Origin: Micrococcus sp. 2A
GTDB lineage: Bacteria; Actinomycetota; Actinomycetes; Actinomycetales; Micrococcaceae
Length of the DNA stretch: 64,000 nt
Direction: 5' to 3'
NCBI RefSeq assembly: GCF_039519235.1
Contig: NZ_CP154351.1
Location: 1,240,001 to 1,304,000 of the forward strand
How positions within the stretch are numbered: position 1 is the stretch's first letter; each line of letters starts with the position of its first letter. The notes under the pieces were generated by a model that had not been told where the DNA came from, did no database searches, and was given only the letters and a program-made list of their open reading frames with translations. This document shows, piece by piece, positions 7,507 through 15,928 of this stretch. Both the position numbers and the translations under genes were made by a program.

Positions 7507-9645
7507 ATGAGCCTGGCCAAGCAGATCAACCGCGTCGTCGCGCCGTTCGAGGTCGTCTCCCCGTTCGAGCCCTCAGGCGACCAGCCCGCCGCCATCGCGG
7601 AGCTCGCCGAGCGCGTCCAGGCGGGGGAGAAGGACGTCGTCCTCCTGGGCGCCACCGGCACCGGCAAGTCGGCCACGTCCGCGTGGCTGATCGAGAGGCT
7701 GCAGCGGCCCACCCTCGTGATGGTGCAGAACAAGACGCTCGCGGCACAGCTGGCCAACGAGTTCCGTGAGCTGCTGCCGAACAACGCGGTCGAGTACTTC
7801 GTCTCCTACTACGACTACTACCAGCCCGAGGCCTACGTCCCGCAGTCGGACACCTTCATCGAGAAGGACTCCTCCGTCAACGAGGAGGTGGAGCGGCTGC
7901 GCCACTCCGCCACCAACGCCCTCCTCACACGCCGGGACGTCGTGGTGGTGGCCACCGTCTCCTGCATCTACGGCCTCGGCACGCCCGAGGAGTACATCGA
8001 GCAGATGGTCACCCTGCGCCGCGGCGGGGAGATGGACCGGGACGCCCTGCTGCGCCAGTTCGTGCAGATGCAGTACGTGCGCAACGACATGGACTTCCAC
8101 CGCGGCACGTTCCGGGTGCGCGGGGACACGGTGGAGATCATCCCCATGTACGAGGAGCTCGCGGTGCGCATCGAGTTCTTCGGGGACGAGATCGAGTCCA
8201 TCCAGACCCTCCACCCCCTCACCGGCCAGGTCGTGCGGGAGGAGACGGAGATGTACATCTTCCCGGCCTCCCACTACGTGGCCGGGGACACGCGCATGGG
8301 CAAGGCGATCACGTCGATCGAGGACGAGCTGCGCGAGCGTCTCCAGGAGCTGGAGTCCCAGGACAAGCTGCTCGAGGCCCAGCGCCTGCGGATGCGCACC
8401 ACGTACGACCTCGAGATGATGCAGCAGATGGGCTACTGCAACGGGATCGAGAACTACTCCCGGCACATCGACGGGCGGCCCGCCGGCTCGGCCCCCCACT
8501 GCCTGCTGGACTACTTCCCGGACGACTTCCTGCTCGTGGTGGACGAGTCCCACGTGACCATCCCGCAGATCGGCGCGATGTACGAGGGGGACATGTCCCG
8601 CAAGCGCACGCTCGTGGAGCACGGCTTCCGCCTGCCCTCGGCCATGGACAACCGGCCGCTGAAGTGGGACGAGTTCCTCGAGCGGATCGGGCAGACCGTC
8701 TACATGTCCGCCACGCCCGGCACCTACGAGCTCTCCCAGGCGGACGGCTGCGTGGAGCAGATCATCCGCCCCACCGGGCTCGTGGACCCGAAGATCGTGG
8801 TCAAGCCGACGCAGGGCCAGATCGACGACCTGCTCGAGCAGATCCGCTTCCGCGTCGAGAAGGACGAGCGCGTCCTCGTGACCACGCTGACCAAGCGCAT
8901 GGCCGAGGACCTCACCGACTACCTGCTCGAGGCGGGTGTGAAGGTCGAGTACCTCCACTCGGACGTGGACACCCTGCGCCGCGTGGAGCTGCTGCGCGAG
9001 CTGCGCCAGGGCGTGTTCGACGTCCTCGTGGGCATCAACCTGCTGCGCGAGGGCCTGGACCTGCCCGAGGTCTCGCTCGTGGCCATCCTGGACGCGGACA
9101 AGGAGGGCTTCCTGCGCTCCTCCACCTCGCTCATCCAGACCATCGGCCGCGCGGCCCGCAACGTCTCCGGCGAGGTGCACATGTACGCCGACCGCGTCAC
9201 GGACTCCATGCGGCAGGCCATCGAGGAGACCGACCGCCGGCGCGCCGTGCAGGTGGCGTACAACGAGGAGCACGGGATCGACCCGCAGCCGCTGCGCAAG
9301 AGGATCGCGGACATCACCGACCAGCTGGCCCGCGAGGACGCGGACACCGCCGATTTCCTCAAGGGCATGGGGGGCGTGAAGTCCGGCTTCGACTACGGCA
9401 TGGGCCACCGCGGGCTCTCCTCCGTCCGCGAGGGCGCGGAGCGGGCGGGCACGGGCTCCGACGGCGACGCGCCCGCCGTCGGAGCCGGGTCCATCCCCGC
9501 CAAGGACCTCCAGGACCTCATCGAACAGATGTCCGCCCAGATGCACCAGGCCGCCACCGAGCTGCAGTTCGAGCTCGCGGCGCGCCTGCGCGACGAGGTC
9601 GCGGAGCTGAAGAAGGAGCTGCGCCAGATGGAGCGCGAACGGTGA
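7507..9645 (+). CDS. uvrB: Excinuclease ABC subunit B
   Basis: UvrB is the damage-verification helicase of nucleotide excision repair: it is loaded by UvrA and then recruits UvrC. The 712-residue protein has Walker A GATGTGKS at 48-55, the DNA-gripping beta-hairpin region [12 protein letters not shown] near 102-113, the DEAD-like [11 protein letters not shown], and helicase motifs V and VI ([24 protein letters not shown]). The C-terminal UVR domain (about 672-708, [14 protein letters not shown]) contacts UvrC. The linker before it is longer than in E. coli (673 residues) and Gly/Ala-rich. Its TGA overlaps the GTG of the MFS gene by 4 bp, so both are probably made from one message. uvrA and uvrC lie 11-17 kb away in the same window. 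Confidence 0.97.
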   Translation: MSLAKQINRVVAPFEVVSPFEPSGDQPAAIAELAERVQAGEKDVVLLGATGTGKSATSAWLIERLQRPTLVMVQNKTLAAQLANEFRELLPNNAVEYFVSYYDYYQPEAYVPQSDTFIEKDSSVNEEVERLRHSATNALLTRRDVVVVATVSCIYGLGTPEEYIEQMVTLRRGGEMDRDALLRQFVQMQYVRNDMDFHRGTFRVRGDTVEIIPMYEELAVRIEFFGDEIESIQTLHPLTGQVVREETEMYIFPASHYVAGDTRMGKAITSIEDELRERLQELESQDKLLEAQRLRMRTTYDLEMMQQMGYCNGIENYSRHIDGRPAGSAPHCLLDYFPDDFLLVVDESHVTIPQIGAMYEGDMSRKRTLVEHGFRLPSAMDNRPLKWDEFLERIGQTVYMSATPGTYELSQADGCVEQIIRPTGLVDPKIVVKPTQGQIDDLLEQIRFRVEKDERVLVTTLTKRMAEDLTDYLLEAGVKVEYLHSDVDTLRRVELLRELRQGVFDVLVGINLLREGLDLPEVSLVAILDADKEGFLRSSTSLIQTIGRAARNVSGEVHMYADRVTDSMRQAIEETDRRRAVQVAYNEEHGIDPQPLRKRIADITDQLAREDADTADFLKGMGGVKSGFDYGMGHRGLSSVREGAERAGTGSDGDAPAVGAGSIPAKDLQDLIEQMSAQMHQAATELQFELAARLRDEVAELKKELRQMERER

Positions 9646-11009
9646 CCCCCGCCGGGCTCCTCGACACCACCCCCCGCCGCGCCGCCCGACGCCGCACCGT
9701 CCGCACCCTCGCCGCCAGCCAGGTCTTCTCCGGCCTCGGCAACGGCTCCGCGCTCGCGGTCGGCTCGGTCATGGCCGTCGAGCTCAGCGGCCACGCCGGC
9801 TGGGGCGGGACCACCACCATGGCCATGTCCCTCGCCGGGGCGCTGAGCGCGCTGCCCCTGGCCCGCCTGGCCCTCGCCCACGGCCGGCGCACGGCCCTCA
9901 CCGCCGCCTACGGTCTCGCCGCCCTCGGCACCGTCGGCATGGTCCTCGCCCCCGTGCTCGGCAGCTACCCGCTGCTCCTCGCCGCCGCGCTCCTCGTGGG
10001 CCTCGGCGCCGCCGGCAACCTCCAGGCCCGCTTCGCCGCCACGGACCTCGCCGACGACGCGACCCGCGCCCGCGACCTGGGCCTCGTCGTCTGGTCCATC
10101 ACCCTCGGCGCCGTCGCCGGCCCCAACCTCATCGGCCCCGGTGCCGCCCTGGCGCGACCGCTGGGGCTGCCGGACACGTCCGGCCCGTTCCTGCTGTCCC
10201 TGGCGGGCATGCTGCTCGCCGTCGCCGTCCTCCAGGTCGGCCTCCGCCCCGACCCCCTCACCACGGCCCTGCGCCTCGGGGGCGGACCCCCCGCCCCCCG
10301 CCCCCGGCTCGCGGACGGTCTCGCCGTCCTGCGCCGGGAGCGGGCGGTCGCGCTCGCCGTGACGGCTGTGGTGACCGCGCACGCGGTGATGGTGGCCGTC
10401 ATGTCCATGACGCCCGTGCACCTGGCCCGCCTGGCCCAGGACGCGGCGGCCCAGGACGCGGCGGCCCAGGACGCGGCCTCCGGTGCGGCGCACGCCGCGC
10501 ACGACCATGCCGCGCACCTGGACACCGCTCCGGACACCTTCGTGGTGATCGGGCTCGTCATCTCCCTGCACATCGCGGGCATGTACGCGCTCTCCCCGGT
10601 GATGGGCCACCTGGCGGACCGGTGGGGACGCGTGCGTCTCACCGCGGTCGGGCTGGGGACGCTGGCGGCCGCGTGCCTCCTCGCGGGGGCGGGTCGGGCC
10701 TCGGTGCCCGTGGTCACCGTGGGCCTGATCCTGTTGGGCCTCGGCTGGTCGGCGGCCACCGTGGCCGGTTCGGCCCGGGTGTCGGAACTGGTCACGGGGA
10801 CGGACCGGGTGCTGGTGCAGGGCGTCACCGACGCCGGCATGGGACTGGCCGGAGCCGCGGGCGCCGGGCTGGCCGGCGTCGTGCTGGGCGTGGCCGGCTA
10901 CGGCGGCCTGGCGGTGCTGTCTGCGATGCTGGCCCTCGTCGTGGCCGCTGCCGCGCTGCGGGGGGCATCGCCCGGACCGACGCGTGTCAGGAATGCTGAT
11001 ATTCGCTGA
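9642..11009 (+). CDS. MFS transporter
   Basis: A 455-residue major facilitator with about 12 hydrophobic segments, in two halves split by a long central loop. The second-half signature [16 protein letters not shown] resembles the GxxxDRxGRR loop of MFS exporters. The central extracytoplasmic loop (about residues 266-292) is odd: it holds a tandem QDAAA repeat encoded by a 15-base repeat, then a His-rich stretch ([11 protein letters not shown]). The substrate is unknown; a drug exporter is possible, and the His loop could bind metal. GTG 9642 overlaps the uvrB stop by 4 bp. The stop codon lies inside the first palindrome upstream of the satD-like gene. Confidence 0.75.
   Translation: MTPAGLLDTTPRRAARRRTVRTLAASQVFSGLGNGSALAVGSVMAVELSGHAGWGGTTTMAMSLAGALSALPLARLALAHGRRTALTAAYGLAALGTVGMVLAPVLGSYPLLLAAALLVGLGAAGNLQARFAATDLADDATRARDLGLVVWSITLGAVAGPNLIGPGAALARPLGLPDTSGPFLLSLAGMLLAVAVLQVGLRPDPLTTALRLGGGPPAPRPRLADGLAVLRRERAVALAVTAVVTAHAVMVAVMSMTPVHLARLAQDAAAQDAAAQDAASGAAHAAHDHAAHLDTAPDTFVVIGLVISLHIAGMYALSPVMGHLADRWGRVRLTAVGLGTLAAACLLAGAGRASVPVVTVGLILLGLGWSAATVAGSARVSELVTGTDRVLVQGVTDAGMGLAGAAGAGLAGVVLGVAGYGGLAVLSAMLALVVAAAALRGASPGPTRVRNADIR
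10437..10478 (+). repeat. 15-bp tandem repeat (2.8 copies) in the MFS gene
   Basis: The unit CAGGACGCGGCGGCC occurs at 10437 and 10452, with a third partial copy from 10467. It encodes QDAAA repeats in the central loop of the MFS protein. Being in frame, copy-number change would lengthen or shorten the loop without breaking the gene. Confidence 0.85.
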
Positions 11010-11032
11010 TTATCAGCAGTGATGTAACATCA
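10995..11032 (+). promoter_or_regulatory. Two palindromes forming a probable operator/promoter of the satD-like gene
   Basis: GCTGAT-T-ATCAGC (11005-11017) is a perfect 6-bp inverted repeat around one base, with another GCTGAT at 10995-11000, one helical turn earlier. TGATGT-A-ACATCA (11020-11032) is a second perfect 6-bp inverted repeat around one base. Inside the latter, TAACAT (11025-11030) sits 7 bases before ATG 11038 as a leaderless -10. TTCGCT at 11002-11007 is at -35 distance (17-base spacer). The region is AT-rich for this genome. A repressor bound here would cover the promoter. The first palindrome covers the MFS stop codon. Confidence 0.65.
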
Positions 11033-11037
11033 GGGCC

Positions 11038-11712
11038 ATGCCACGTCGCCGGACGGACACCGCAGCGCGAGAGCCCCGACCCACCCGGGGCGTCGCCGTG
11101 ATCGCGGACATCGTCGGATCCCGCACCCTCGCGGACCGGGCGGCCGCCCAGGCCGCGATCCTCCACGCCTTCGCCGCGGCCGAGCGCCAGGTGCCCCCGC
11201 TCCTGCCGGGCTGGGCCACGGTGGGGGACGAGTTCCAGTCGCTCCACACCCACTGGAGCACGGCCGCGCGCGCCGTCCTGCGGGTCGGCCTGGCGCTGCC
11301 GCCCGGGCTCGCGCTGCGGTTCGGCCTTGGCGAGGGGGACCATCACGAGGTCGGCGGGGACGCGGGGGAGGGCGGCCCGATCCTGGACGGCACCGCATGG
11401 CACCGCGCCCGCGCGGCCCTCGAGACCGCGGACGGCCGGGCCCCCGGCGCGGCCACGGCGTTCGTCGGCCCGGACCCGGAGCTCTCCCTCGCCGTGGACG
11501 GCCAGCTTCTCCTGAGGGACCACCTCGTCGGGCGGCTCCGGGCCCGGGAGCGCCGCCTGGCGGCGGCCCTGCTCGCCGGGTCCACGCAGACCGAGGCCGC
11601 ACGGCAAGAGCGCATCACCCAGTCGGCGGTCTCCCAGGCCGTCGCCCGCTCCGGCGTGGGACGGATCCTCGAGCTGGACGCCCTGCATGCCGCCGCGGGG
11701 GAGGGCCGATGA
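11038..11712 (+). CDS. SatD-family protein
   Basis: 224 residues. The start AVIADIVGSRTLADRAAAQ is the SatD-family opening (VIxDIVGSR), and the later GDEFQ supports it. The C-terminal third contains a helix-turn-helix: residues about 180-210, STQTEAARQERITQSAVSQA. SatD was named from streptococcal acid-tolerance work; its biochemical activity is not established. The HTH and the two palindromes right at the promoter suggest it, or a linked regulator, controls this operon. Its TGA overlaps the ATG of the next membrane gene (ATGA), the usual pairing of SatD with a DUF3307-like membrane protein. The family call is fairly sure; the function is open. Confidence 0.75.
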   Translation: MPRRRTDTAAREPRPTRGVAVIADIVGSRTLADRAAAQAAILHAFAAAERQVPPLLPGWATVGDEFQSLHTHWSTAARAVLRVGLALPPGLALRFGLGEGDHHEVGGDAGEGGPILDGTAWHRARAALETADGRAPGAATAFVGPDPELSLAVDGQLLLRDHLVGRLRARERRLAAALLAGSTQTEAARQERITQSAVSQAVARSGVGRILELDALHAAAGEGR

Positions 11713-12428
11713 CCGCGCTCGCCCTGCTCGCCGTCGGCCTGTACGACCTCGCGCGTTCGCTCGCGCCGGCGGCGTGGTCCCCGGGTCGGGCGGGGCGGAC
11801 CGCCCTGGGCGCCGCGGTCGTCGGCGTGCTGCTGGGCGCGGCCGCGCTGGCCGTCGTCGGCCCGCCGTGGACCTCGGTGGCGGGCGCGGTCCTCGTGGCC
11901 TGCGGAGCCCTCCTGGCGTGGGGCGCCACGGGAGCGGAACGGCCCCGCGTCCTGCTGGGCGTGGTGGCCGCCCTCGGGCTGGTCGGCGTCCTCGAGCTGG
12001 GTCTCGGCGCACCGGAGCACCGCTTCGCACCGGCGGGGCTGACGATGGTGGCGGTGGCCGTCGCCCTCGCCGAGACGTCCAATCGCATCACGCGCGCCGT
12101 GCTGCAGCTCGCCGGGCGCCGCACCGGGGAGTCGGACGCCGCCCCGGCCGCCGAGGCGGAGCCGCCCCTGCGCGGGGGCCGCTACATCGGCCCCATGGAG
12201 CGGGTGCTCATGGTGCTCCTCGGCCTCGCCCACGCGTGGCAGGTCATCGCCGCGCTCATGGCGGCCAAGGGCATCGTGCGCTTCCCGGAGATCTCGGCCG
12301 ATCGGGGGGACGGCTCGCGCGCCGAGGAGTTCCTGGTGGGCTCACTGGCCAGCTGGGGGCTCGCCGCCGTCGGCGGTCTGCTCGTGTGGCTCTCCCTCGG
12401 CTCTCCGCCCTTCCCTGCGGGAGGGTGA
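11709..12428 (+). CDS. SatD-linked integral membrane protein (DUF3307-like C-terminus)
   Basis: 239 residues with about five or six hydrophobic segments. The C-terminal part has RYIGPMERVLMVLLGLAHAW, then AALMAAKGIVRFPEI and AEEFLVGSLASWGLA. This matches the conserved C-terminal region of DUF3307 proteins, which are usually encoded next to satD. The N-terminal half is Ala/Leu-rich and less conserved. ATG 11709 overlaps the satD-like stop by 4 bp, so the two are coupled and probably act together at the membrane. No catalytic motif is visible. Confidence 0.65.
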   Translation: MTALALLAVGLYDLARSLAPAAWSPGRAGRTALGAAVVGVLLGAAALAVVGPPWTSVAGAVLVACGALLAWGATGAERPRVLLGVVAALGLVGVLELGLGAPEHRFAPAGLTMVAVAVALAETSNRITRAVLQLAGRRTGESDAAPAAEAEPPLRGGRYIGPMERVLMVLLGLAHAWQVIAALMAAKGIVRFPEISADRGDGSRAEEFLVGSLASWGLAAVGGLLVWLSLGSPPFPAGG

Positions 12429-12446
12429 GACAGCGACGACGCCGTG

Positions 12447-12493
12447 TCACACGAACACTGATAGTCCCCCCATATAAGCAGTTTCACGCGAAC
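12447..12493 (+). promoter_or_regulatory. Promoter region of the D-glutamate cyclase-like gene with paired direct repeats
   Basis: TCACACGAAC (12447-12456) and TCACGCGAAC (12484-12493) are 10-base direct repeats with one mismatch, 37 bases apart. They flank TATAAG (12473-12478), a good -10, inside an unusually AT-rich patch. An RBS, ACCGGAGG, precedes ATG 12513. The repeats may be sites for a regulator. Confidence 0.45.
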
Positions 12494-12512
12494 GCACCGG
12501 AGGCCCGCCCCC

Positions 12513-13331
12513 ATGACCCACCACCACCACGACGCCGACTCTCCGGCTGCCCTGGCCCGCGCCGGGTCCCCAGCTGCCCTGGCCCGCGCCGACTTCCGTT
12601 CCGGCCTCGTCCGCCCGACGTCGGGCCTGGCCCCGGGCCGCACGCAGGCCAATCTCGTGGTCCTGCCGCGGGACTGGGCCTTCGACATGCTGCTGTTCGC
12701 CCAGCGCAACCCCGGCCCCATGCCCCTGCTGGACGTCACCGAGCCGGGAGAGCCGACGACGTCGTGGGCACCCGGCGCGGACCTGCGCACCGACCTGCCG
12801 CTCTACCGCGTGTGGCGCGGCGGCGAGCTGGTCGAGGAGGTCTCGGACGCGACCGACCACTGGGGCGAGGACGCCGTCGCCTTCCTCATCGGCTGCAGCT
12901 TCGGCTTCGAGGCCGCGCTGCAGCGGGCCGGGGTGCCCGTGCGCAACCTGGACCAGGGGCGCAACGTGGCGATGTACCGCACGGACCGTCCGCTGCGCCC
13001 CGCGGGGCGGATGCGCGGCGAGCTCGTGGTCTCGATGCGTCCCGTGCCGCCCGAGCTCGTGGCGACGGCCGTCACCGTCAGCGCCGCCGTGCCGTTCGCC
13101 CACGGCGCCCCCGTGCACGTCGGCGACCCCTCCCGCCTCGGCGTCGCCGACCTCGCCGCGCCGGACTACGGCGAGGCCACGGACCTCGAGCCGGGCGACG
13201 TCCCCGTCTTCTGGCCGTGCGGCGTCACCCCGCAGCGGGCGCTCGAGGTCTCCCGGCCGCCGTGGGCCATCACGCATGCGCCGGGGCACATGTTCATCAC
13301 CGACGCCGTGGAGGGGGCGGCGCGGGTCTAG
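12513..13331 (+). CDS. Putative hydro-lyase, D-glutamate cyclase family (DUF1445)
   Basis: 272 residues matching the DUF1445 family: [17 protein letters not shown] near 30-46, the [13 protein letters not shown] motif near 130-142, and the C-terminal [10 protein letters not shown] followed by [13 protein letters not shown] mitochondrial homologue is a D-glutamate cyclase making 5-oxo-D-proline; bacterial members are annotated as hydro-lyases, so the reaction here is inferred. The N-terminus is odd: MTHHHH, then SPAALARA written twice from an 18-base direct repeat (12546-12563 and 12573-12590). The core family homology starts after this segment, so a later start is conceivable, though the RBS supports ATG 12513. 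Confidence 0.75.
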   Translation: MTHHHHDADSPAALARAGSPAALARADFRSGLVRPTSGLAPGRTQANLVVLPRDWAFDMLLFAQRNPGPMPLLDVTEPGEPTTSWAPGADLRTDLPLYRVWRGGELVEEVSDATDHWGEDAVAFLIGCSFGFEAALQRAGVPVRNLDQGRNVAMYRTDRPLRPAGRMRGELVVSMRPVPPELVATAVTVSAAVPFAHGAPVHVGDPSRLGVADLAAPDYGEATDLEPGDVPVFWPCGVTPQRALEVSRPPWAITHAPGHMFITDAVEGAARV

Positions 13332-13334
13332 ACT
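13329..13334 (+). promoter_or_regulatory. -10 box TAGACT of the first TerC gene
   Basis: TAGACT begins inside the last codons of the preceding gene. It gives a leader of about 28 bases ending in GAAAGGA before ATG 13369. The leader is too short for a riboswitch. Confidence 0.5.
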
Positions 13335-13368
13335 GACGGCCGCCCCGCCGACGAAAGGACCCCCGTCC

Positions 13369-14412
13369 ATGGACGTTCTCAGCCCCGCCTTCGAGGTCGG
13401 CACCCTCGTGGTGCTCGGCCTCATCCTGCTGCTGGACCTGCTCTACGTCGCGCGGCGGCCCCATGAGCCCTCCATGAAGGAGGCGGGCCTGTGGATCGGC
13501 TTCTACGTGACGCTCGCCCTCGTCTTCGCGGGCCTGCTCTTCGTCCTGGGCGACGCCCAGCACGGCACGGAGTTCCTTGCCGGCTGGGTCACCGAGTACA
13601 GCCTGAGCGTGGACAACCTGTTCGTCTTCCTCATCATCATGGCCAAGTTCCAGGTGCCGCGCCGGTACCAGCAGGAGGTCCTGATGGTGGGCATCATCAT
13701 CGCCCTCATCGCGCGGGCCGTCTTCATCGCGATCGGCGCGGTGGCCATCGAGCACCTCACGTGGGTGTTCTACATCTTCGGCGCCTTCCTGCTCTGGACC
13801 GCATGGCACCAGCTCAAGGACGACGACGACGGCGAGGAGTCCGAGCCCGGGATCGTCGCCCGGCTCACGCGCCGGCTCAACGTGGCCCCGGACTACGACG
13901 GGAACAGGCTGCGCACCACCGTGGACGGCAAGCGCATGTTCACCCCCATGGTGGTCGTGTTCATCACCATCGGCCTGACGGACGTCATGTTCGCGGTGGA
14001 CTCGATCCCGGCGATCTTCGGCCTCACCCAGAACTGGTTCATCGTGCTGACGGCCAACATCTTCGCCCTCATGGGCCTGCGCCAGCTCTACTTCCTGCTC
14101 GGCGGGCTCATGGACCGCCTGGTGTTCCTCAAGCACGGACTCGCGTTCATCCTCGCCTTCATCGGCGTGAAGCTCATCCTCCACGCCCTGCACGAGAACG
14201 AGCTGCCCTTCCTCAACGGCGGCCAGCCCGTCACCTGGGTGCCGGAGATCTCCACGTTCGTCTCGCTGGCCGTCATCCTGGGCACCCTCGTGGTCGCCAC
14301 CCTCGCCTCCCTGCTGTGGGGCAAGGCGCCCGAGGACGGGGCGGAGCCGGTCTTCCACGGCGCGCACCGCATGCAGGACATCGCGGAGCGGGCGGAGTCG
14401 GACGACCGTTGA
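13369..14412 (+). CDS. TerC family integral membrane protein (copy 1)
   Basis: 347 residues with seven to nine membrane segments and the TerC signatures SVDNLFVFLIIM, FAVDSIPAIFGLT and ALMGLRQLYFLLGGLMDRL. The conserved acidic residues within membrane segments are those proposed to carry metal ions. TerC proteins are linked to tellurite resistance and to Mn2+ export and metal loading of secreted enzymes. The second copy begins 200 bases downstream on the same strand and shares these motifs, but only that copy has a riboswitch-like leader, so the two may be regulated differently. The C-terminal tail (EDGAEPVFHGAHRM) is soluble and specific to this copy. Confidence 0.88.
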   Translation: MDVLSPAFEVGTLVVLGLILLLDLLYVARRPHEPSMKEAGLWIGFYVTLALVFAGLLFVLGDAQHGTEFLAGWVTEYSLSVDNLFVFLIIMAKFQVPRRYQQEVLMVGIIIALIARAVFIAIGAVAIEHLTWVFYIFGAFLLWTAWHQLKDDDDGEESEPGIVARLTRRLNVAPDYDGNRLRTTVDGKRMFTPMVVVFITIGLTDVMFAVDSIPAIFGLTQNWFIVLTANIFALMGLRQLYFLLGGLMDRLVFLKHGLAFILAFIGVKLILHALHENELPFLNGGQPVTWVPEISTFVSLAVILGTLVVATLASLLWGKAPEDGAEPVFHGAHRMQDIAERAESDDR

Positions 14413-14433
14413 GCGGGCGGGCGCGCCCTCCGG

Positions 14434-14439
14434 TAGAGT
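14434..14439 (+). promoter_or_regulatory. -10 box TAGAGT ahead of the terC2 riboswitch
   Basis: TTGAGC (14409-14414), spacer 19, TAGAGT. Transcription would start near 14446, just before the riboswitch-like leader. The block CGGTAGAGTGGGCC recurs unchanged upstream of rpmE2 near 61167. Confidence 0.5.
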
Positions 14440-14445
14440 GGGCCC

Positions 14446-14590
14446 GTCGTGGGGGAGTATCCACAACGCTGTGAACGTCAGTACGCGCGCCGATCGGTCG
14501 AGAATCCCGATGCGGCCCGCCGGGCACAGCGGCCTGGGCGCCGGGAGGAACCGGAGGCGAGGCGGAGAGACTTGCGAGCACTCATCGAGA
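14446..14590 (+). promoter_or_regulatory. Probable yybP-ykoY manganese riboswitch upstream of terC copy 2
   Basis: The leader opens with GGGGGAGTATCC (14451-14462), matching the invariant GGGGAGUA of yybP-ykoY loop L1. It continues with GTCAGTACGC (near 14477-14486) and a GC-rich stem region, and closes with GGAGAGACTTGC (14566-14577), resembling the conserved A-rich L3/closing part. Known members bind Mn2+ and turn on Mn exporters, and TerC-family genes are classic targets. The leader is about 165 bases from inferred start to ATG. I could not fold it rigorously, so boundaries are approximate. Confidence 0.7.
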
Positions 14591-14612
14591 CCCCCTCACG
14601 AAAGGTGCTCCC

Positions 14613-15866
14613 ATGGAGATCACCGGTCTGACCTGGGGGCTGACGATCGCACTGATCGTGGGCCTCCTCGCCTTCGACTACTTCGCCCACGTGCGCAAGG
14701 CGCACACGCCCACCATCCGCGAGGCCGCGGTCTGGTCCGGCGTCTACATCGGCATCGCCCTGCTCTTCGGCCTCGTCTTCTTCGCGTTCGGGGACGCCCA
14801 GCACGCGGTGGAGTACTACACCGGCTACATCCTGGAGAAGGCGCTCAGCGTCGACAACCTCTTCGTGTTCCTGGTCATCATGGCCTCGTTCCGGGTCCCG
14901 CGCGACTACCAGCAGAAGGTGCTGCTGTTCGGCATCACCTTCGCGCTCATCTCCCGCACGGTCTTCATCCTGCTGGGCGCGGCCGTGATCTCGGTGTGGT
15001 CCGACGTGTTCTACCTCTTCGGCATCGTGCTCCTGATCGTGGCCGGCAACCAGCTCAAGGGGGAGCTCGCGGGCGACTCCGCCGAGGACGAGGCGGACAA
15101 CGTGATGGTCCGCCTGGCCAAGCGCTTCCTCCCCGCCTCGGACTCGTTCGACGGCGACCGGCTGTTCACGGTGGAGAACGGCAAGAAGGTCATGACGCCG
15201 ATGCTGCTGGTCATGGTGGCCATCGGCGCGACGGACATCCTCTTCGCCTTCGACTCCATCCCCGCCATCTTCGGCGTGACCCAGGAGGCGTACATCGTCT
15301 TCACGGCCACCGCGTTCTCCCTCATGGGCCTGCGCCAGCTGTACTTCCTCATCGACGGCCTCCTGGACCGCCTCGTGTACCTCTCGTACGGCCTGTCCGC
15401 GATCCTCGCCTTCATCGGCGTGAAGCTGATCCTCCACGCGCTGCACGAGAACAACCTCTCGTTCATCAACGACGGCCAGAACGTGTCGGTCGTGGAGATC
15501 CCCACGGTGCTCTCGCTGATCGTCGTCGTCGGCATCCTGGTGCTGACCGTGCTGGTCTCCCTGGCCTCGCCCAAGGGCCAGGCCCTGCGGACGCTGCAGA
15601 ACGCGGAGAAGTTCTCCCACCGCTTCACCCAGCTCGACCCGCAGGCGCCCCTCGAGGAGCGCCGCGCGGCCGCCGAGAGGATGGACACCTGGACGGCCAA
15701 GGCCGAGCAGGTCGACCAGAAGTGGCGGGACAAGCTCCTGGACCACAAGGACCGCTACTCCCAGATCATCCGCACGGCGCACGAGACGCGCCTCTCCGAC
15801 CCGGACTCGGCGGATCCGCGCGGCGTGTCCGAGGCGATCGTCCGCCAGGCCGGACCCCGCGTCTGA
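14613..15866 (+). CDS. TerC family integral membrane protein (copy 2), likely Mn-regulated
   Basis: 417 residues with the same TerC motifs as copy 1: SVDNLFVFLVIMASF, FAFDSIPAIFGVTQ, SLMGLRQLYFLIDGLLDRL. An extra charged C-terminal region of about 90 residues, from about residue 330, includes KAEQVDQKWRDKLLDHKDRY, which may be helical or coiled. It is probably a Mn2+ exporter or metal-loading membrane protein, given the riboswitch-like leader. ACGAAAGG precedes ATG 14613. A two-way hairpin ends the gene. The tandem arrangement with copy 1 suggests duplication followed by regulatory divergence. Confidence 0.9.
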   Translation: MEITGLTWGLTIALIVGLLAFDYFAHVRKAHTPTIREAAVWSGVYIGIALLFGLVFFAFGDAQHAVEYYTGYILEKALSVDNLFVFLVIMASFRVPRDYQQKVLLFGITFALISRTVFILLGAAVISVWSDVFYLFGIVLLIVAGNQLKGELAGDSAEDEADNVMVRLAKRFLPASDSFDGDRLFTVENGKKVMTPMLLVMVAIGATDILFAFDSIPAIFGVTQEAYIVFTATAFSLMGLRQLYFLIDGLLDRLVYLSYGLSAILAFIGVKLILHALHENNLSFINDGQNVSVVEIPTVLSLIVVVGILVLTVLVSLASPKGQALRTLQNAEKFSHRFTQLDPQAPLEERRAAAERMDTWTAKAEQVDQKWRDKLLDHKDRYSQIIRTAHETRLSDPDSADPRGVSEAIVRQAGPRV

Positions 15867-15890
15867 GGCACGCGGCGTCGCCGCACGGGC

Positions 15891-15928
15891 AGGCCCCCGC
15901 CCCGATCACCCGATCGGACCGGGGGCCT
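15891..15928. terminator. Hairpin terminator between terC copy 2 and the convergent hydrolase gene
   Basis: AGGCCCCCGCCCCGATC (15891-15907) pairs with 15912-15928 over 17 positions with two mismatches and an ACCC loop. It overlaps the last codons of the minus-strand hydrolase. Confidence 0.65.

Noticed and set aside
11038..12428. SatD/membrane pair as a defence or toxin-antitoxin system
   Set aside because: No nuclease, toxin or immunity motifs, and the pair is a widespread chromosomal one. I kept it only as a regulated unknown pair.
13332..13368. A second Mn riboswitch before terC copy 1
   Set aside because: The leader is only about 28-37 bases, too short for yybP-ykoY, and GGGGAGTA is absent.
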